Assembly: GCF_003597395.2 (NCBI RefSeq)
Contig: NC_133778.1
Location: 24,923,946 to 24,987,945 of the forward strand
Direction: 5' to 3'
Origin: Chelonoidis abingdonii
Taxonomy: Eukaryota > Chordata > Testudines > Testudinidae
Length of the DNA stretch: 64,000 nucleotides
Position numbers and translations under genes: made by a program. Of the stretch, positions 32,875-45,401 are shown one piece after another (within the stretch, counting starts at the first letter, position 1; the number at the start of each line of letters is the position of its first letter). The notes under the pieces are model-generated. The model was not told the origin of the DNA and did no database searches. It saw nothing but the letters and a program-made list of their open reading frames with translations.

Positions 32875-33970
32875 ACCACAAACTCTGCGACAGACCCTAA
32901 TCCAGCAGTTCTTATTTGGGCAAACTTCTATGTAAAGCAGCAGGAGTTTTTCTTGGATTAGGATTGCAGAGTCAACCCTCAGTCATTATACAGACAAAAG
33001 AATTTCTGTTGTTTTTGTGACAAATGTCTTCTCACATGTCTCATTTCTAAGATGTATTCAAGGATTAAATTCAGAAGTCTATTCAAATATACTATATTTA
33101 TGTCCTCAATAATTTACTGAGGGACAACTGATAAAATGAAAAGAAAAGTTATGTAAAAAACATCCCTTAGCACGGTGCATTCATTTTCCTGTATTATCTC
33201 TTAGAGTACTACCTGAGTTTTTGATATTTACTCTTGAAATAAATATAGACCCCTGAGACTGCAATTAGTTCTTCATGGGCCCTTGCTCACATGGAGTTTA
33301 TTGAACTGGGACAATGGGGATTAAATGAAACATACTGTATGTCAAGTGAATTAGCTAAAGGTATCATTTGAATTTAGCACCTTAAGTAAGTCAAAAGGAA
33401 AGTGTGAACCGCACTGGTGATTGAATCTCACCAATTAGCTAGTTGCATGCAGCTTTATGGTCTTTTGGATACTCATTTAGGAGACAAGAAAACAGTAACA
33501 AACAACAACAAAAAGCCCGACTCTGTCAAACTTTAACAGAATTCCCTAAGCAAATTTGTCCAACTCTTGGATAGCTTGTTTAAGTGCGGAGCAACACATC
33601 GCTTAAATGAAAATACTTTCATTTAATTTAATGGTGTACCTATCCGAAGGCTTTTTTCCATCATTAATGGTTCAACATAAAAGTTTGATTATAGACAATC
33701 AGTCCATATATTTGTTGATTTCACCATTTTAAAACTTTAGTTATAACTTTATACAAGACTGAACAGCTATAATACAATGGATTGGTCACATTAGTTTGCT
33801 TCAATGACAAAACTCAACCTTTTAAAAATTTAAACATGCCTTTCTATTAGTTTCAATTAAATAACTTCAGTAGTCATTGTAACAAAGGCAATTATGTGAT
33901 ACAGTATGAAGTAATTGATTGCAGTTTGATGTTTTAGACCAAATAAATAAGAGCTCATTACAATAATACT
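32875..33970. other. Unannotated AT-rich unique DNA
   Basis: About 1.1 kb with no recognisable repeat or gene and low GC. Candidate place for conserved non-coding sequence, but this cannot be shown here. Confidence 0.4.
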
Positions 33971-33974
33971 TAGC

Positions 33975-34180
33975 ATTTGTATAGTCATTTATGTGACCAA
34001 ACCACTGTACAGACATTGATTGATTAATCCTTACAAGCTAGGTGTGCAACATATTTATTCTCATTTTACAGATACTTTAACTGAAACAGAGAGATGAAGG
34101 GACTTGCTGAAGGCCACTCATAAATCAGTGACAAAGCCCAGATTAAAACTAAGGATCTCCTGCTTTCCTGCCTGTATGTG
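33975..34180 (-). repeat. MIR SINE remnant
   Basis: The plus strand is a reversed MIR: taatccttacaagctaggtg, ttctcattttacagatactt, actgaaacagagagatgaag, ggacttgctgaaggccactc and a ggatctcctgctttcctgcc end. It is well preserved in the core region. Confidence 0.85.
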
Positions 34181-34227
34181 TTTTTCCATATTACTGTGCA
34201 CAGTTAATGGTGTTAAAGCAACAGAAG

Positions 34228-34312
34228 GTCAAGGGCCTGATCCAGCTGTCACTTAGATAATGAGACTATTTCTATTGACTTCAATGGGAGCCACACTGGG
34301 CCCTAAACCAAC
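34228..34312. repeat. Short palindromic repeat, 'gggcctgatccagc' type
   Basis: The segment starts aagggcctgatccagctgtc, contains ctattgacttcaatgggagc, and ends cactgggccc. The core is one of the best-preserved examples of the ttgacttcaatgggagc motif in this window. Confidence 0.6.
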
Positions 34313-34314
34313 AA

Positions 34315-36505
34315 GTGTTGATAACTTTCTTTTTAAATCACTTCGTGGACCTTATTCAGGAGGGATGGGGGCTAATGGTAGTTTTTCAGGGTCAGGCTTG
34401 GCAAAAGGAACATTTGGAATCCCAGAAAAGAATGATTTTGACAGATGCATTTCCCATTTGGTTTCGTTGGCCATTTCCTTCCACCTCAACGTTGGAAGAA
34501 ATGGAGGAAGTGAAGGTGCTCACACTTCAATTTCCTGCCACTGCCAGCTTTTATGTGTCTCTTTCTGATACCATCTTCTCTTAATGTGGAGAAACCAAAG
34601 GTGTTTTGTGAATAATAATCAGCACTGATTTCCCTTCCTGCTGATTGCTGCCCGGAGGTTTTGCCGTTGTCATTCTACAGAAATGAAGTATCACCACAGC
34701 TGGTACAAAATGTGGCAAAGTTAAGCAGTTGGGGACAAACACTCCTGCCAGTGAGAGCAGTGTGACTCTCACTGAGATCAGTGGATTAACTGAGAGGAGA
34801 ATTTGGCCCGTTTTGTCCAGATGGTCTTTTTTGCTGAAAAGTCTTTTAAATTGTCACATACTCTATTAATTCTGATCAGATTGGCCTTTCTGTGGGGGTT
34901 ATCATAGACTGTGCTCTGTAGTTTGCTCATTATAGTTGCCTTGCTAGCACTTTATTTATACCCAGTAAAACTCACTGTTAGAAACTAAAAACAACCTACA
35001 CATGTTAACGTAGACTGATGGCCGTTGCATTATGAAATGAAGTCACTTATTCTCCACTCAGAGCAATGGGGATAACAAGCAAGGAAATGGACCCTCCCTG
35101 CGCCACAATTATTTCCACAAGCTCCTCGTGAGTTACCACGTCCCCTTCTCTGGGCTCAGCCTAATGGATCAATTCCGTCTTTAGTGATTAATTTCAGTTA
35201 ACAGATGAATTCAAGGAAACCACAATCTGCTCATGGAAAACATGAACAGAAAAAGAGGGAAAATAAATTAAAGAAATGCCTGTTATAAATTCACCAAGCT
35301 CTGATGGCAATCCTGGTATTAATTATCCCATTTCCAATGATTTCCCAGGGTATTTAGTTCTTGAAGGAGCTCTATTTCTCATTCATGGGGGTAGTAATGT
35401 TTTGAGGGAGAAATTGCTGTACAGTATTTTTATCATAGTCAGCACAGCTGAGAAGTATTTCAAGTGAATTTCAAGTGCTGGCTCATCATGGCAGCTGTGG
35501 GAATAATATGCCAGGGGACTCCATTTCTTCAGCAATATAACTTGGTAAGTTCTGAGCAGAGAGAACTCACTTTTAATGGTAGCGTGGATGTCTCCTGGGC
35601 CATTTTATGAAGCCATCACAGTCAGTCTATGCTTAGAAAAATATTGCACTGCTGCAAAGCAAATAAAACCAGGAAAAAATGTACAGTCAGACAATAGATC
35701 ATTTTCCCCCAATCTGCTATGCAGATCAATACAAACTGTTCAAGCTGATTGTAATTCTTTGCCAAGCCCGAGTCAAAAGTGTAAAACCTAATATACTGAG
35801 ACAGTCACCCAATCTTACTATAAATATCAATGTTTTCTTTTTTTAATGCATTCATCACACATGCAGTTTGGTGGATGAGACCCATCTTTTACATTTCCAT
35901 TTTCAAAATGTGAGACAGTTTGTTGGATAAATATGTGTCTGGTGAATTTTTTCAAAGTGGGTGTTCATGGCAGCAGAGATGTGATAGTCTGTCCTGTAAA
36001 CCCATTTGTTGACCTGATAGAAAATAATGTGTCTTGTAGAAATGTTAGAGTCTGTGCTATTGAACAGGCACTTGTATATGAGCTAGAGCCCTGAGCTAGG
36101 TGAGAAAAAATCTTTGCCCTGAAAGTGTCACTGAAATTAGAGCATCCTGAGAGCCATGTTGCTTAACAAAACTTCAGTTATTTGAAAGGTGTAAATACCC
36201 AGGCCCAGACACGGCTGATGGACTTGGTGGTGCCTGCATCATGCCATGAGACAGGGGTGCAGACTGAAAAATAAAAGTTAATAAAATAAAATGGGTTTCA
36301 GTGCATCCTGGATGACTGAAAAATGGTATAAAACATCAATACAATTTTTCTGACACTTAGAGGAAAATGCACACTTTGACTGAATGTTTAATCTGCCAAA
36401 TGTCACCCTGCCCTTGTGTAGTAGGGAGAGAGCAAGGAAAAGCATGGCAGGGGGCTACTGAGCCACTAGAGAAAATGCAGAGGTATAGTTGGCCACTTGC
36501 TACCG
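34315..36505. other. Unannotated unique DNA
   Basis: About 2.2 kb with no supported gene. The overlapping frames at 34260-34584 read in two registers of the same strand and neither has a domain. Weak ctcactgagatcagtggatt and gagaatttggcccg words near 34770 may be repeat debris. Confidence 0.4.
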
Positions 36506-36509
36506 TAGG

Positions 36510-36575
36510 TCCAAAGCCCCTTAAATCCAGTCAGAGTCTTTCCAATGGGTTCAATGGGCTTTGGATCAGGCCTAT
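36510..36575. repeat. Short palindromic repeat, 'ggctttggatcaggcc' type
   Basis: The segment carries ccaaagccccttaaatccag, then gagtctttccaatgggttca and atgggctttggatcaggcc. Left and right arms are inverted copies (ccaaagcccc against gggctttgg). Confidence 0.65.
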
Positions 36576-36579
36576 GGTT

Positions 36580-37595
36580 CTAGGACATAGGCCGGCATTG
36601 CAGTTACCCTCGACAGACTTTCAAAGCATTGGACCATTTCATCCAGAACAGGACTGTTGGCAACTTTTCTGAACGGCCCTGGGGTCAGGTTTCAAGTTTT
36701 GCCTGTCTCTCTCTTTCCTTGACCTCTAAAAGAAAACTCTTCTTGCATTCCCCTATCCTTCTCTTTCCTCCTACCCAGCCCTCTCCTCCCAAACACAGAA
36801 TTGTCTGTCTCCCCCCTAAATGTATACCACTTTCCTATAAGGGCCTTGTAAATGCAGAGACATCCTTCTCCTTATTGCACTGCATCAGCTGGATCTTGCA
36901 TGATTCTGTATCTTCCTCTGCAGATACACAGGACACTCAAGGATGTGGCTGATGGAAGCATGTGAGATCTGAGTGCATTAGCTACTCAGGCCCAGCAAAG
37001 AGGAGGAAGAAACCTGCCACATCTTATTATAGAACCTTCTACTGGGATAGGGGAGGCTTATATTGCTCACGAAGGAGGGAGCATAGGCTCCATCGGCTGT
37101 TATAAAGAAGGAGCAATGGATGTTCCTGAATAATTTCTCTGACATTCAGGTTCTCAGCATCTCTGAAAGTCAGCTCCTTCTTTGAATGATCCAACCTCAC
37201 TATCTTGCTGAGGGACAGCTATGTGACTAGCACACAATGAACTGCCCCACTTCTGTAAAAAAGATCCAATTAAAAACCTTAGTTAAAAGTCTCAGTTAAA
37301 AGCTCTCAGGAACAAGTGTGCCTTGCACAGCACCCTGGAGCATGATGAAACACCCACCAGAGCTATTTGCAGCTCAGAGACTGCAGAAGCACCACAGCTG
37401 AACTTGATTGTCAGAATGGCAAGCCCTTATCCTTTTCCTGGTGAACATTTTATGGCCAATGAACCCCAGGAAATAACTGCAGCTGATTATAATGGAACTG
37501 CTGAAACCTCTTAAATTATGGCATCAGGCAAGAGCAGCACTGTTATAATTACTATGCTAATGACCAAGTAATATTGAAGTACTCCTGAGTCATTT
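36580..37595. other. Unannotated DNA
   Basis: No recognised gene or repeat. A C/T-rich stretch lies at 36700-36800. The 100-107-codon frames at 36367-36952 are C/T-rich and overlap in two registers; I do not call them. Confidence 0.4.
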
Positions 37596-37614
37596 TCCAG
37601 TATTTTTCAGTACC

Positions 37615-37865
37615 CATCTCTTATGCCCTGCAGAGGGCTTAAGAGCTGTTGTCACCCTCCTGCTGGGTTCTCATGCAGTTAGTTGGAGAGCCCTCACTAT
37701 TCCCCTCCTTGGTCACACTGCAGGGGCCTGGATACCTGCTGCCTTTCTCATCTTTGGTCCCCATGCACGGAATTGCTTATAATCCCCTCCTTGGTGCCAC
37801 TGCAGGGGGCTAAAGTGGAACCAACCTTGCTACTACAGCCTTTGTAGGAGGCTGAAGAGCTGTTG
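37615..37865 (+). repeat. Imperfect repeat of 'cccctccttggt..cactgcaggggc'
   Basis: The word cccctccttggtcacactgc occurs at about 37699 followed by aggggcctgg, and a near-identical cccctccttggtgccactgc at about 37785 followed by agggggcta. Related words (atgccctgcagagggcttaa, gttgtcaccctcctgctggg) begin near 37630. This suggests two to three decayed units of about 85 bases. Confidence 0.55.
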
Positions 37866-37869
37866 TTCC

Positions 37870-39600
37870 TCCCCTCCTCCCCCCGCCCATAATGAAGGCA
37901 GGGCAGGGAAACAGGGCAGCATAATAAAGAGGAGTTAATATAAAGAAATCATGGAGAAGATACAAATTCAAATATAGAAATAATTTCCTTGATATCTGCA
38001 ATTTCTGATAAATTTCAGTGAGAAACAAGCCGTCCCTACTAATAAATAAGGTATTATTAATGAAGACTATCAATAGGTCTCTGTACATTTTTGGAGAAAG
38101 AAGAAAATCCAGTTCTGGTTTGGGTCTGACAGCTCAACTCCCCACACAGCACTTCCTTAATACCAATTGTCCTTCACCTAGATGACAACTTAGAGCCGGA
38201 GTCTAAGAGTCATTTACTGGGAAAGCAGTAATAATATCGCTGGAAACTTGAACTTTATTTTTCTTCTGAACAGTGTTTCTGAGAGTGGGAAGCTGGAGAT
38301 GTCGCAGTACTGTTTTTAAAAAGAGCTCTCCTCGGACCTGATGTTAAAATAAATACAGAGACCTGTTTCTAATTCCAAAGAGTGAATTTACAATGAAAGT
38401 GAATTCAAATTAAAAGGAAATGCAAATCTTCTTTAAAGTAGCGCTCTCTCAGAAGTCTTGAGATTTGTTCTTCATTTTCATTGTATTGTATTTAGTGCTT
38501 GTGAATAGTGTCAGGAAACAGCACTGGAAAAGAAAAACCTGTGTGCAGCCACAGTACAAATATTTTATGGGCATTGGTAGGGCAAGATTTCTCTCATACA
38601 CGTTAATATGCCCAAGGCTTGGCCGGGCAGGATCACCTCAAGGAGTGAGAGACTATAACATTTTTCATGCCCACTGAATCCGTGGCCATTTTGCTGAGGC
38701 TGTCAAATAGCTATTTACTGCCCATTGCTTCTGATAGGTTCAGTGGTGTAAGACGTCTAGATGATGCCATACGGGCCATCCAGTATCCATCAGGTGGCTA
38801 TGAATTTTGCTGTGACTGACCAGCACTGTATTTACATTAGTGACAAAGAATTGTGCTCATTTGCTTGAAATAGGCAGCCCTGAAAAATGCAATTATGATC
38901 CCCAATTCTTTATGTTTTGATTGTGGCTATTCACTTTGGAATGGATCTACTAGCCAATAACTTCATCTAAGGGGAGCTCAGAGGCAGCATTTTGTAGTAA
39001 CTTCAGAGCTTCAGAGCAGTAGAGATATGTGAGTGACTGTGAGCCAATGGTTTGGGGAAAAATTCTGTTCCCTGCATCCTTTGTACATGTGCAAGGCCCA
39101 TTTACTCAAAACTTGTGAAATGGTCCAGAATTTGGTTCTTTGTGATTTAAAGGTTACAGAAATTGTTGCCCTGAATTCAGGAAGAGAGAGGTGAAATGAT
39201 GAATGCTAAGACTTTTCTGACAAGCAACCCCAAACCAAGTTGTCATCATCCCTAGGCTGGGAATGAGATGGGTAAGGCCCGTGTGAGACCATGGAAATAC
39301 TTTTTCAGGATGCCCCAAAGCCTCTCTGCCCTAATTCCCCTGTTTTTGTTCCTTGTAACCTTTCTGTCCCAGATTGACACAAAAAAAAATATTAGCTGAA
39401 ATAGGCTTATAGAAGCACCACTTCATCAGGACACTCAAACCAAATGTGTAAAAAAAGGAAGCAGAGACCCCCTCCTGTGAATGAAGGAGCAGAAGGGAAA
39501 GGGAGAAAATGAAGTGACAGAATTACCATTTGAGTCAGAAAGATCAATAGCATTAACCCCTCCAAAAAAAAAGGAAGAAAGAAAGAAAAAGAAAATATTT
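37870..39600. other. Unannotated unique DNA
   Basis: No gene or repeat is supported over about 1.7 kb. Open frames up to 92 codons have no recognised domain. A short (aaag)n run lies near 39570. Confidence 0.4.
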
Positions 39601-39607
39601 AAGTTTA

Positions 39608-39865
39608 AGGGCTTGTCTGCACATACAGTGCTACAGCTGTGCTGCTGTAGGGCTTCGTGAAGATGCTACCTATGTTGACAGCAGAGCTTCTCTGTCTCCC
39701 TGAGAGGTGGTAGCTATGCCAATGGGAGAAGCCCTCCTGTCAACATAGCGCAGTCTACATTGGGTGTTCGGTCAGTATAACTACATCACTCAGGGGTGTG
39801 GATTTTCCACATGCCTCTACGACGTAGTTCTAAGGACATAAGTTTATAGTGTAAACCAAGCCTAA
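39608..39865. mobile_element. Non-autonomous DNA element, 'agggcttgtctgcac' ends
   Basis: The left end agggcttgtctgcacat and the right end gtgtaaaccaagcct are inverted copies. The middle contains facing words (tgttgacagcagagcttctc, gagaagccctcctgtcaaca) that make the element palindromic. It lacks coding sequence. Family fragments lie near 24.8 and 30.3 kb. No clean target duplication is visible. Confidence 0.65.
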
Positions 39866-39869
39866 GAAG

Positions 39870-41095
39870 GGAGGCAAATTAACAGACAGGTTAGGGGTTT
39901 AGTGAAAAAAGAGCCTAAGGGGTTTTCTCAATGTCCTACGAAAGTCTGAAACCTAGTATTTTAATAGTTCAGCAGAAGACGGTTATTATGTGTCTAACCC
40001 ATAGCGGAAGAAACTGTCCAAAAGATTTGTTCAGGTTCAGATGTGTTTGTTCCTACTCTAGTTTAACAAAATAAGCAACTCCACTCCATCATACTTTTCT
40101 GTATTATAAAATTCCTAGAAAAACACATAATTTTTATCCTAAAAATGATTGCATATCATGTTGGTTCTAGTTTCTGCCTGTGTTACTGCAAAATCCCCAT
40201 GTAGCTTTGACAGGAGTTTTACTAGAAATTTGATGTCTACTGGGTTTAGATAAAGTGTCAGTTTACCTGTCAGAGAGAACATTTCTGATTGTTCTTTTTA
40301 TGAATGTTAAGTGTAAAGATCTCATATTGCATTCCTTAGGAGCAGTATTCATTGCTTTATCTTTCTTTCACAGATGCTTTGAACTGTGGAAGATGACATG
40401 TTGAAAAAAAGCAGGGATAACATATGAAGTTGGCCATACAAACAGAAATGGAAACAAGATGTTATTTATACACATTTTATCTCCATCAAGTAAAAAGATT
40501 TCTCAAGTGAATATTTGAAGGTGGGAAATAATAACCGAAACTTGCCTTGCTCTATGTGGTAAAGTGCATTGCAGGTCTTTTCTCTAACCAATGGATAGGA
40601 CATCTGCACGGGCAATTCCCATTAGTGCTAATAGATGTCACGCATATAAATCCCCATGCATCAATAGGAGAAGCCCATATGACTTTAACTGCATGCCAAT
40701 ATTTTAAGCTGAACAGAGATAAATGTGTTCTGTGCACACTCAGGCATATGTATCTTTTGACTCTGACTTACAGAAAACAGTGTAATACTTTACATTACAC
40801 TTTAACATAAGGATCAAAGAACACTTATTGCACGTGCCAGTTTGAAAAACAGATTTTTGAGTTTTGACAGCACTACAGCAGACCCATATGGATATTTCAA
40901 AAGTTATTTTAATAATTGGAACCTAAATAGCTTTAAATAAGTATTTTAATTAGCTGTGTCTCTTTGGACCTACCAGTGTAACAATTGCATATTAATGCAA
41001 AGAAAACAGCTTTTCATTAAAAACTAATCAGTTGAGGTTAATACATTTAATAACTGGCTGGAATTTAATAAGCATACAATAACATGCAATTACAT
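39870..41095. other. Unannotated AT-rich unique DNA
   Basis: No supported gene or repeat. Overlapping frames on opposite strands at 40547-40810 show no domain. Confidence 0.4.
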
Positions 41096-41104
41096 CTAAA
41101 TTAA

Positions 41105-41218
41105 TGCTTAGGGCCAAAATGCTGCAGTTTGCACTCAGCCTCCAAAGAGGTAAAATTTCCATTGTCTCAGTGGGAGTTTTAATTGAATATGGATGGTAGG
41201 ATTGATCCAATATATAGT
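41105..41218. repeat. Diverged short palindromic repeat
   Basis: The words agggccaaaatgctgcagtt, ccattgtctcagtgggagtt and gtaggattgatcc follow the order of the gggcc...attgacttcaatgggag...gatcc repeats. Divergence is high. Confidence 0.4.
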
Positions 41219-41439
41219 TTAATTTGGACAAAGACTCCTAATTTTAGTGTAATTGTCAAATTATTCTTAAAAATATGCACTTAGAACATCACAGAACAAC
41301 TAACTTGAATTGATTACATAGATATTTTATCATGGGCCTCAACTATTATTTTCCACTCAATGGCAAATATTTCTGTCTGTTCCCATTTTAATTCACACGA
41401 AACCCCTCAGGTTTAATACAATCTAAGGAATTTGGGACC

Positions 41440-41585
41440 AGATTTTCAAAGGTGAGTAGGCATCTAAAGATGCAGACAGGTGCCTAGTGTGATTTTCAAA
41501 AGTGCCTTAAATAGTTTGGGGCCATCAATTTCAATGAGAGCTCGGTGGCTAAATACCTTTAAAAACTGGGCTGCTCAGACTCATT
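41440..41585. repeat. 'attttcaaa(g/a)gtg' palindromic repeat
   Basis: The segment contains accagattttcaaaggtgag, gtgattttcaaaagtgcctt and catcaatttcaatgagagct, ending in aaatacctttaaaaactggg. The same words occur at 54.54 and 61.09 kb. It is a palindromic, non-coding dispersed repeat. Confidence 0.55.
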
Positions 41586-41689
41586 TATACTGTTATGAGT
41601 TGTATGTTGAGTGAAAACCCTATTGAGGTTGATAGTTATGTCCTCACCTTTCAGTTACCATAACTGTAAACATCAGCCTCCTGTAAGAC

Positions 41690-42530
41690 AAAAGGTGTGT
41701 GTGAACTTGCCCAGGAGCTTTGGGGCTGAGTATTGTTTTGGGTAGGTGTGTGTCAGAGTGAGAGAACACACAGATACTGAGAGAGAGTCAGAGGAAAAGA
41801 GACAAGAAAAAGCCAACCAGGCTCCTGTAAGCACAGTGTGACCCTGGAAAAAGCTAGAGAGAGTGCTTCTGGGTCTCGTGTTGGCTAACAGGGCTGGTAA
41901 GCTAAGAAACTGTTCTGTCTTAGAGCAATGTCCCTTTGGTGCTCCATTTCAAGTGCATGTGTGCCCCATGCGCCTTTGATTGGAGATGTTGCTAACAGTA
42001 TCTGTTCAGCTCTGCATTCACTCCAGACATCATTGTGCCTTGTACTGAGGGTATATAGAGTTGTGTAGGCAAACTGCCCTCAGTTCCTTATCAGCCACCC
42101 AACAGCCTGAGATGGAGTGTCTAACATGCCTGCTTCAGGTACGCTGTAGCTTAGCAGTGAGTTCTTAGCTCTAGGTATAATTTCGATTAGTTTATTTAGT
42201 TCTTTTGATAATCCTACCTCATTAGTTAATTTGGGGGATTTCTGTTTAGTACCCTCTTTCTCCCCTCTCCATTCTGAGGGGTTTGCCTTGGGGGTTGTCA
42301 TTGACCTGGTATGTAGCGATCCCTAGGATTCAAGGGCTGCCTTACCTGCTGGAAATATATCCTGCTGTCCCCAGTGTCTGGGATACACACACATCCTAGC
42401 TCAGTGCAACATCTGCTCAGCTTTCAAAAGAGATTAAAAAAACCTGGTAGATTAAAGTTTGGGTCCTTACACTGGAGCACTCCCTCCGAGCAGCGTCATA
42501 TCAGGACCCAGATCCCTACCCTGGACATTG
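41690..42530 (+). mobile_element. LTR-retroelement-like sequence (uncertain)
   Basis: The stretch 41935-42065 (ggtgctccatttcaagtgca, cccatgcgcctttgattgga, gagggtatatagagttgtgt) resembles the promoter-bearing part of LTR elements I associate with turtles, with a TATA-like tatatag at about 42052. The segment 42300-42530 is of the same unfamiliar character. Clean TG...CA ends and target duplications are not visible, and no protein domain survives. Boundaries are approximate. Confidence 0.35.
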
Positions 42531-42660
42531 ATGTCTGACAAAATATAAGCCTTGAGCTACTGTATATTTTGTTATATTCCCTCTAGTTCCAGGAGGTGCA
42601 CAAGAATTGTTCTAGAGAAAGATTCGATTGTTTGCATAGTACAGCCTTCTGTTAAATTAG

Positions 42661-42681
42661 AAATATATATATATATATATA
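42661..42681. repeat. (AT)n microsatellite
   Basis: About ten AT dinucleotides in a row. Confidence 0.9.
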
Positions 42682-42684
42682 AAG

Positions 42685-43145
42685 CAACCAACAACCAACC
42701 AACAAAACTGCTTGGAAAACAATAGTTAGGCCATTGGAAAAAATTACAAAAATGTTTTCTGAAACTTGAAAATATTTTCAAATCCCCATATTTAAATTAA
42801 GATTTCTAGAGGCTTCAAGAATCATTCTTCCATCACCACCTCTCCTTTTCCCACCCCAAATTTCCACACAAACCCACATAAAAAAAGGATTTTGGAAAAA
42901 AACAAGTTACTCACATGTCAATTTAAATGTGATTTATTTACCTTTGCATCAACAGATATTCACCACTTTAAATGAGACATAATTTCTATTGACAAGTTCT
43001 AAAATGAGTTTATTTTCCCTTTGGCTAACTTTAGTTTTAAAAGTGACATTTTAATTAATGAGAAAAGTGTGTGGAACCCACACGTCAATTTACTGTAACT
43101 AGCTGATTAACATCACGTTCCTGATTTTGAGCAGAATTTTTAATG
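42685..43145. other. Unannotated AT-rich DNA
   Basis: The first part (42720-42790) has aaaatgttttctgaaacttg-type words like the AT-rich palindromic family at 10.3 kb. Nothing else is seen. Confidence 0.35.
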
Positions 43146-43147
43146 TC

Positions 43148-43222
43148 TGTGGGCCTGATCCAAAATCCATTAAAATGGAAACACTTTCATTAGCTTCAGT
43201 GGACTTTGGATCAGGGGTTTTT
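43148..43222. repeat. Short palindromic repeat, 'gggcctgatccaaa' type
   Basis: The segment starts gggcctgatccaaaatccat, has acactttcattagcttcagt in the middle, and ends ggactttggatcagggg. The arms are clear inverted copies (cctgatccaaaatcc against ggactttggatcagg). Confidence 0.7.
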
Positions 43223-43224
43223 TG

Positions 43225-44245
43225 TGTGAAATGACTTTCTGGTGAATGAGGTTTGGTTTCTTAATCAATCACTTTGCAAATAGTCTCATGTTTTTATTTT
43301 GTTGTTATTAACTAGTTCCGCCTTTAAAACTCTTTGTTCTTTGTGCTATTCAGGCATCCAGGATGGAGTTGTCCAGGCATCTTTTGCTTCTTCAGTTAGC
43401 AAGTTGTAAATTTTCAGTCTTAAAGCACAAATATTTTACTTTTCTCCAAAGTTGAAATGATAAAAATATGCACAGATTTAGTGATTCTTCAGGGACAGAA
43501 AACTAATGATTTGAATTAAAAAAAATACTCTGTCTTCTAAAGTTTAATATTTGCAGTTAAGAACAATTTGGAACAGCAATAGTCCTTGAAATCTTCAAAC
43601 ACTTTGGAGACTTAGACCTTGCATTACTACTTTTAAAAGGAATTACTTGTTTTTTTCCTTCAAATAATAGTGATTGGAATTTCAGACTGCACAATCCACA
43701 TGTGCCTCAGTCTGTATCCCAAGTGGAGTTTGAGCTTGTTATTTAAATTAGTGTTTTTGAGCTTGTTATGTAAAATAGTGTTTGAGCTCTCTGGGGCCAG
43801 CATTCTGCAGGGTGAATGACTTGCTGAAGGACTCAATAGGGTTCTTTTCAGTTTACCTCCAATCTCTCTCTACCCTTCAAAAGTCAGTTTCAGTATAGGT
43901 GCAGTTTAGCCTTAACCATGAAAAGCCCCCAAATCCTTGGTCTTCAAAAGTCAAGTTTAACAGCAACAAGATACAAAGCAATATCACTTGTCATTAAGTC
44001 CCTATGTGCGCTATAAAGTCAGTGGAAAGTGCTTGCTGTCCCCAAATCTCAAACTGAGGGCTGAATCCACAAGGCAGTAATTCACCCCATCAGGTACTGT
44101 AGTTTGAACAGACGCATGCCATTAAAAATAGTTGCAGGTATGACTTCATAAGCCCAAGGAATGGCTCAGAAAACAGGATTTTTTGAGGGGGATGAGGAGA
44201 ATGGTGTCATCTTAAAAAGACATTTGGTTTGTACTAGAGATAACA
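43225..44245. other. Unannotated DNA
   Basis: No recognised gene or repeat. A local duplication of gagcttgttat(t/g)taaa..tagtgttt occurs at 43731-43787. Confidence 0.4.
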
Positions 44246-44249
44246 TCAA

Positions 44250-44325
44250 AGGGTTGGCTTCATTGGGCTTTGGATGAGCCCCAAAGGCAAAACTCCCATT
44301 GGCTTCAATGGAGCCAACATTTCAA
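44250..44325. repeat. Short palindromic repeat, 'gggctttggatgagcccc' type
   Basis: The segment contains cattgggctttggatgagcc, ccaaaggcaaaactcccatt and ggcttcaatggagcc. It has the same arm and core as 36510 and 43148. Confidence 0.6.
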
Positions 44326-44329
44326 GTCT

Positions 44330-44685
44330 CTCAGATTCATTTAGTCGATCTGCTCATAGAGAGCGGTGGAGCGGGTTTGGGGATGGTGCTGACCAGAGGG
44401 AGGAGCATTCTGTCTATATCCTGGTGGAATATTACAGTCTACAATCATCAATGTCTTGATTGCCCCTTGCTCTCATCATTTGTCATTCTCACATCTTCCC
44501 TCATGGGGTGGAAACTATTGCAGAGCCCAGTGGCAAACTCTCCATTCATTGGTCGACCAGTGGTGGCAGAGAGAATATTTAAAATTTGATGTGGTTGTTG
44601 TGGAGGCAGAGAAGTTTTCCTGCTTCTTTCTGATAGCATCCACAGGGTCTCAGCCAGTAAAGTAGAGTGATAACAGCTTGGGAAT
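44330..44685. other. Unannotated DNA
   Basis: Open frames in several registers show no domain. This stretch may belong to the LTR-like sequence that follows. Confidence 0.35.
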
Positions 44686-44689
44686 ATGC

Positions 44690-45400
44690 ATAGTCATCAC
44701 CTTTCCCAACTGGAGGAACTCAACACCTGGAGGAACGTAAGAAGGACAAAGATTTTCAATTGGGGAAGGTGGTCCTGGGCTGGAAGGCAGTTCCAGCCTG
44801 TGTATTGAGGAATTGTGACCTGTTTGTACCATTTGTCAGGGTGAAATGCTGCTTGATTCAAACCCTGTTTAGTTTGTAGAACTCAGACTGCAAATTTATT
44901 TTTATTTCTTAGGTAACCAATTTTGATCTGTATGCTTGCTACTTATAATCATTTAAAATCCATCTTTCTGTAGTTAATAAATCTGTTTTCTATTTCACCT
45001 AAAACAGTGTGTTTTGGCTGAAGTGCTTGGGAAACCTCAGCTCAGTTTACAAAGGCTAGTGCATGTCTTCACCACATCGAGAGACGGGTAGACTGCGTTA
45101 TGAACTTATGCTGGGCAGGCTTCTGACCAGTGCAAGATGATACAGTTCTGGGGTGCAAGGCTGGGGAGCTGGTGAGGAATTGGCTGGAGCCTCCCTATGG
45201 ATGGTTCATGAATGGCTGGGAGATCATTCATGTAACTCAGTTGGGTGTGTTCCTGCCTGTGGATGTCTGTGTAAGTGCTGTACCTGCCAGAAGTTTGTGA
45301 CTAGACACAGCATGTCAGTGTGAGAGGGATACCTCAGGTTGGCAGGACAGATAGCTCAGCAGTCCCACAGTCCAGGTTGCACCTCAGGGACCATGTCACA
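44690..45400 (+). mobile_element. LTR-like sequence ending in gtcaca
   Basis: The stretch 44740-45060 (tgggctggaaggcagttcca, gttaataaatctgttttcta, aacagtgtgttttggctgaa) has the polyadenylation-region layout of turtle LTRs. It shares the ttaataaa..tgttt and gtgtgtt..g.tgaagtg pattern with the element at the right edge of the window. The sequence ends in gtcaca at 45395-45400, like the solo LTR at 11507-12614. The 5' boundary and target duplication are not visible, so the call is partial. Confidence 0.5.
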
Positions 45401-45401
45401 G

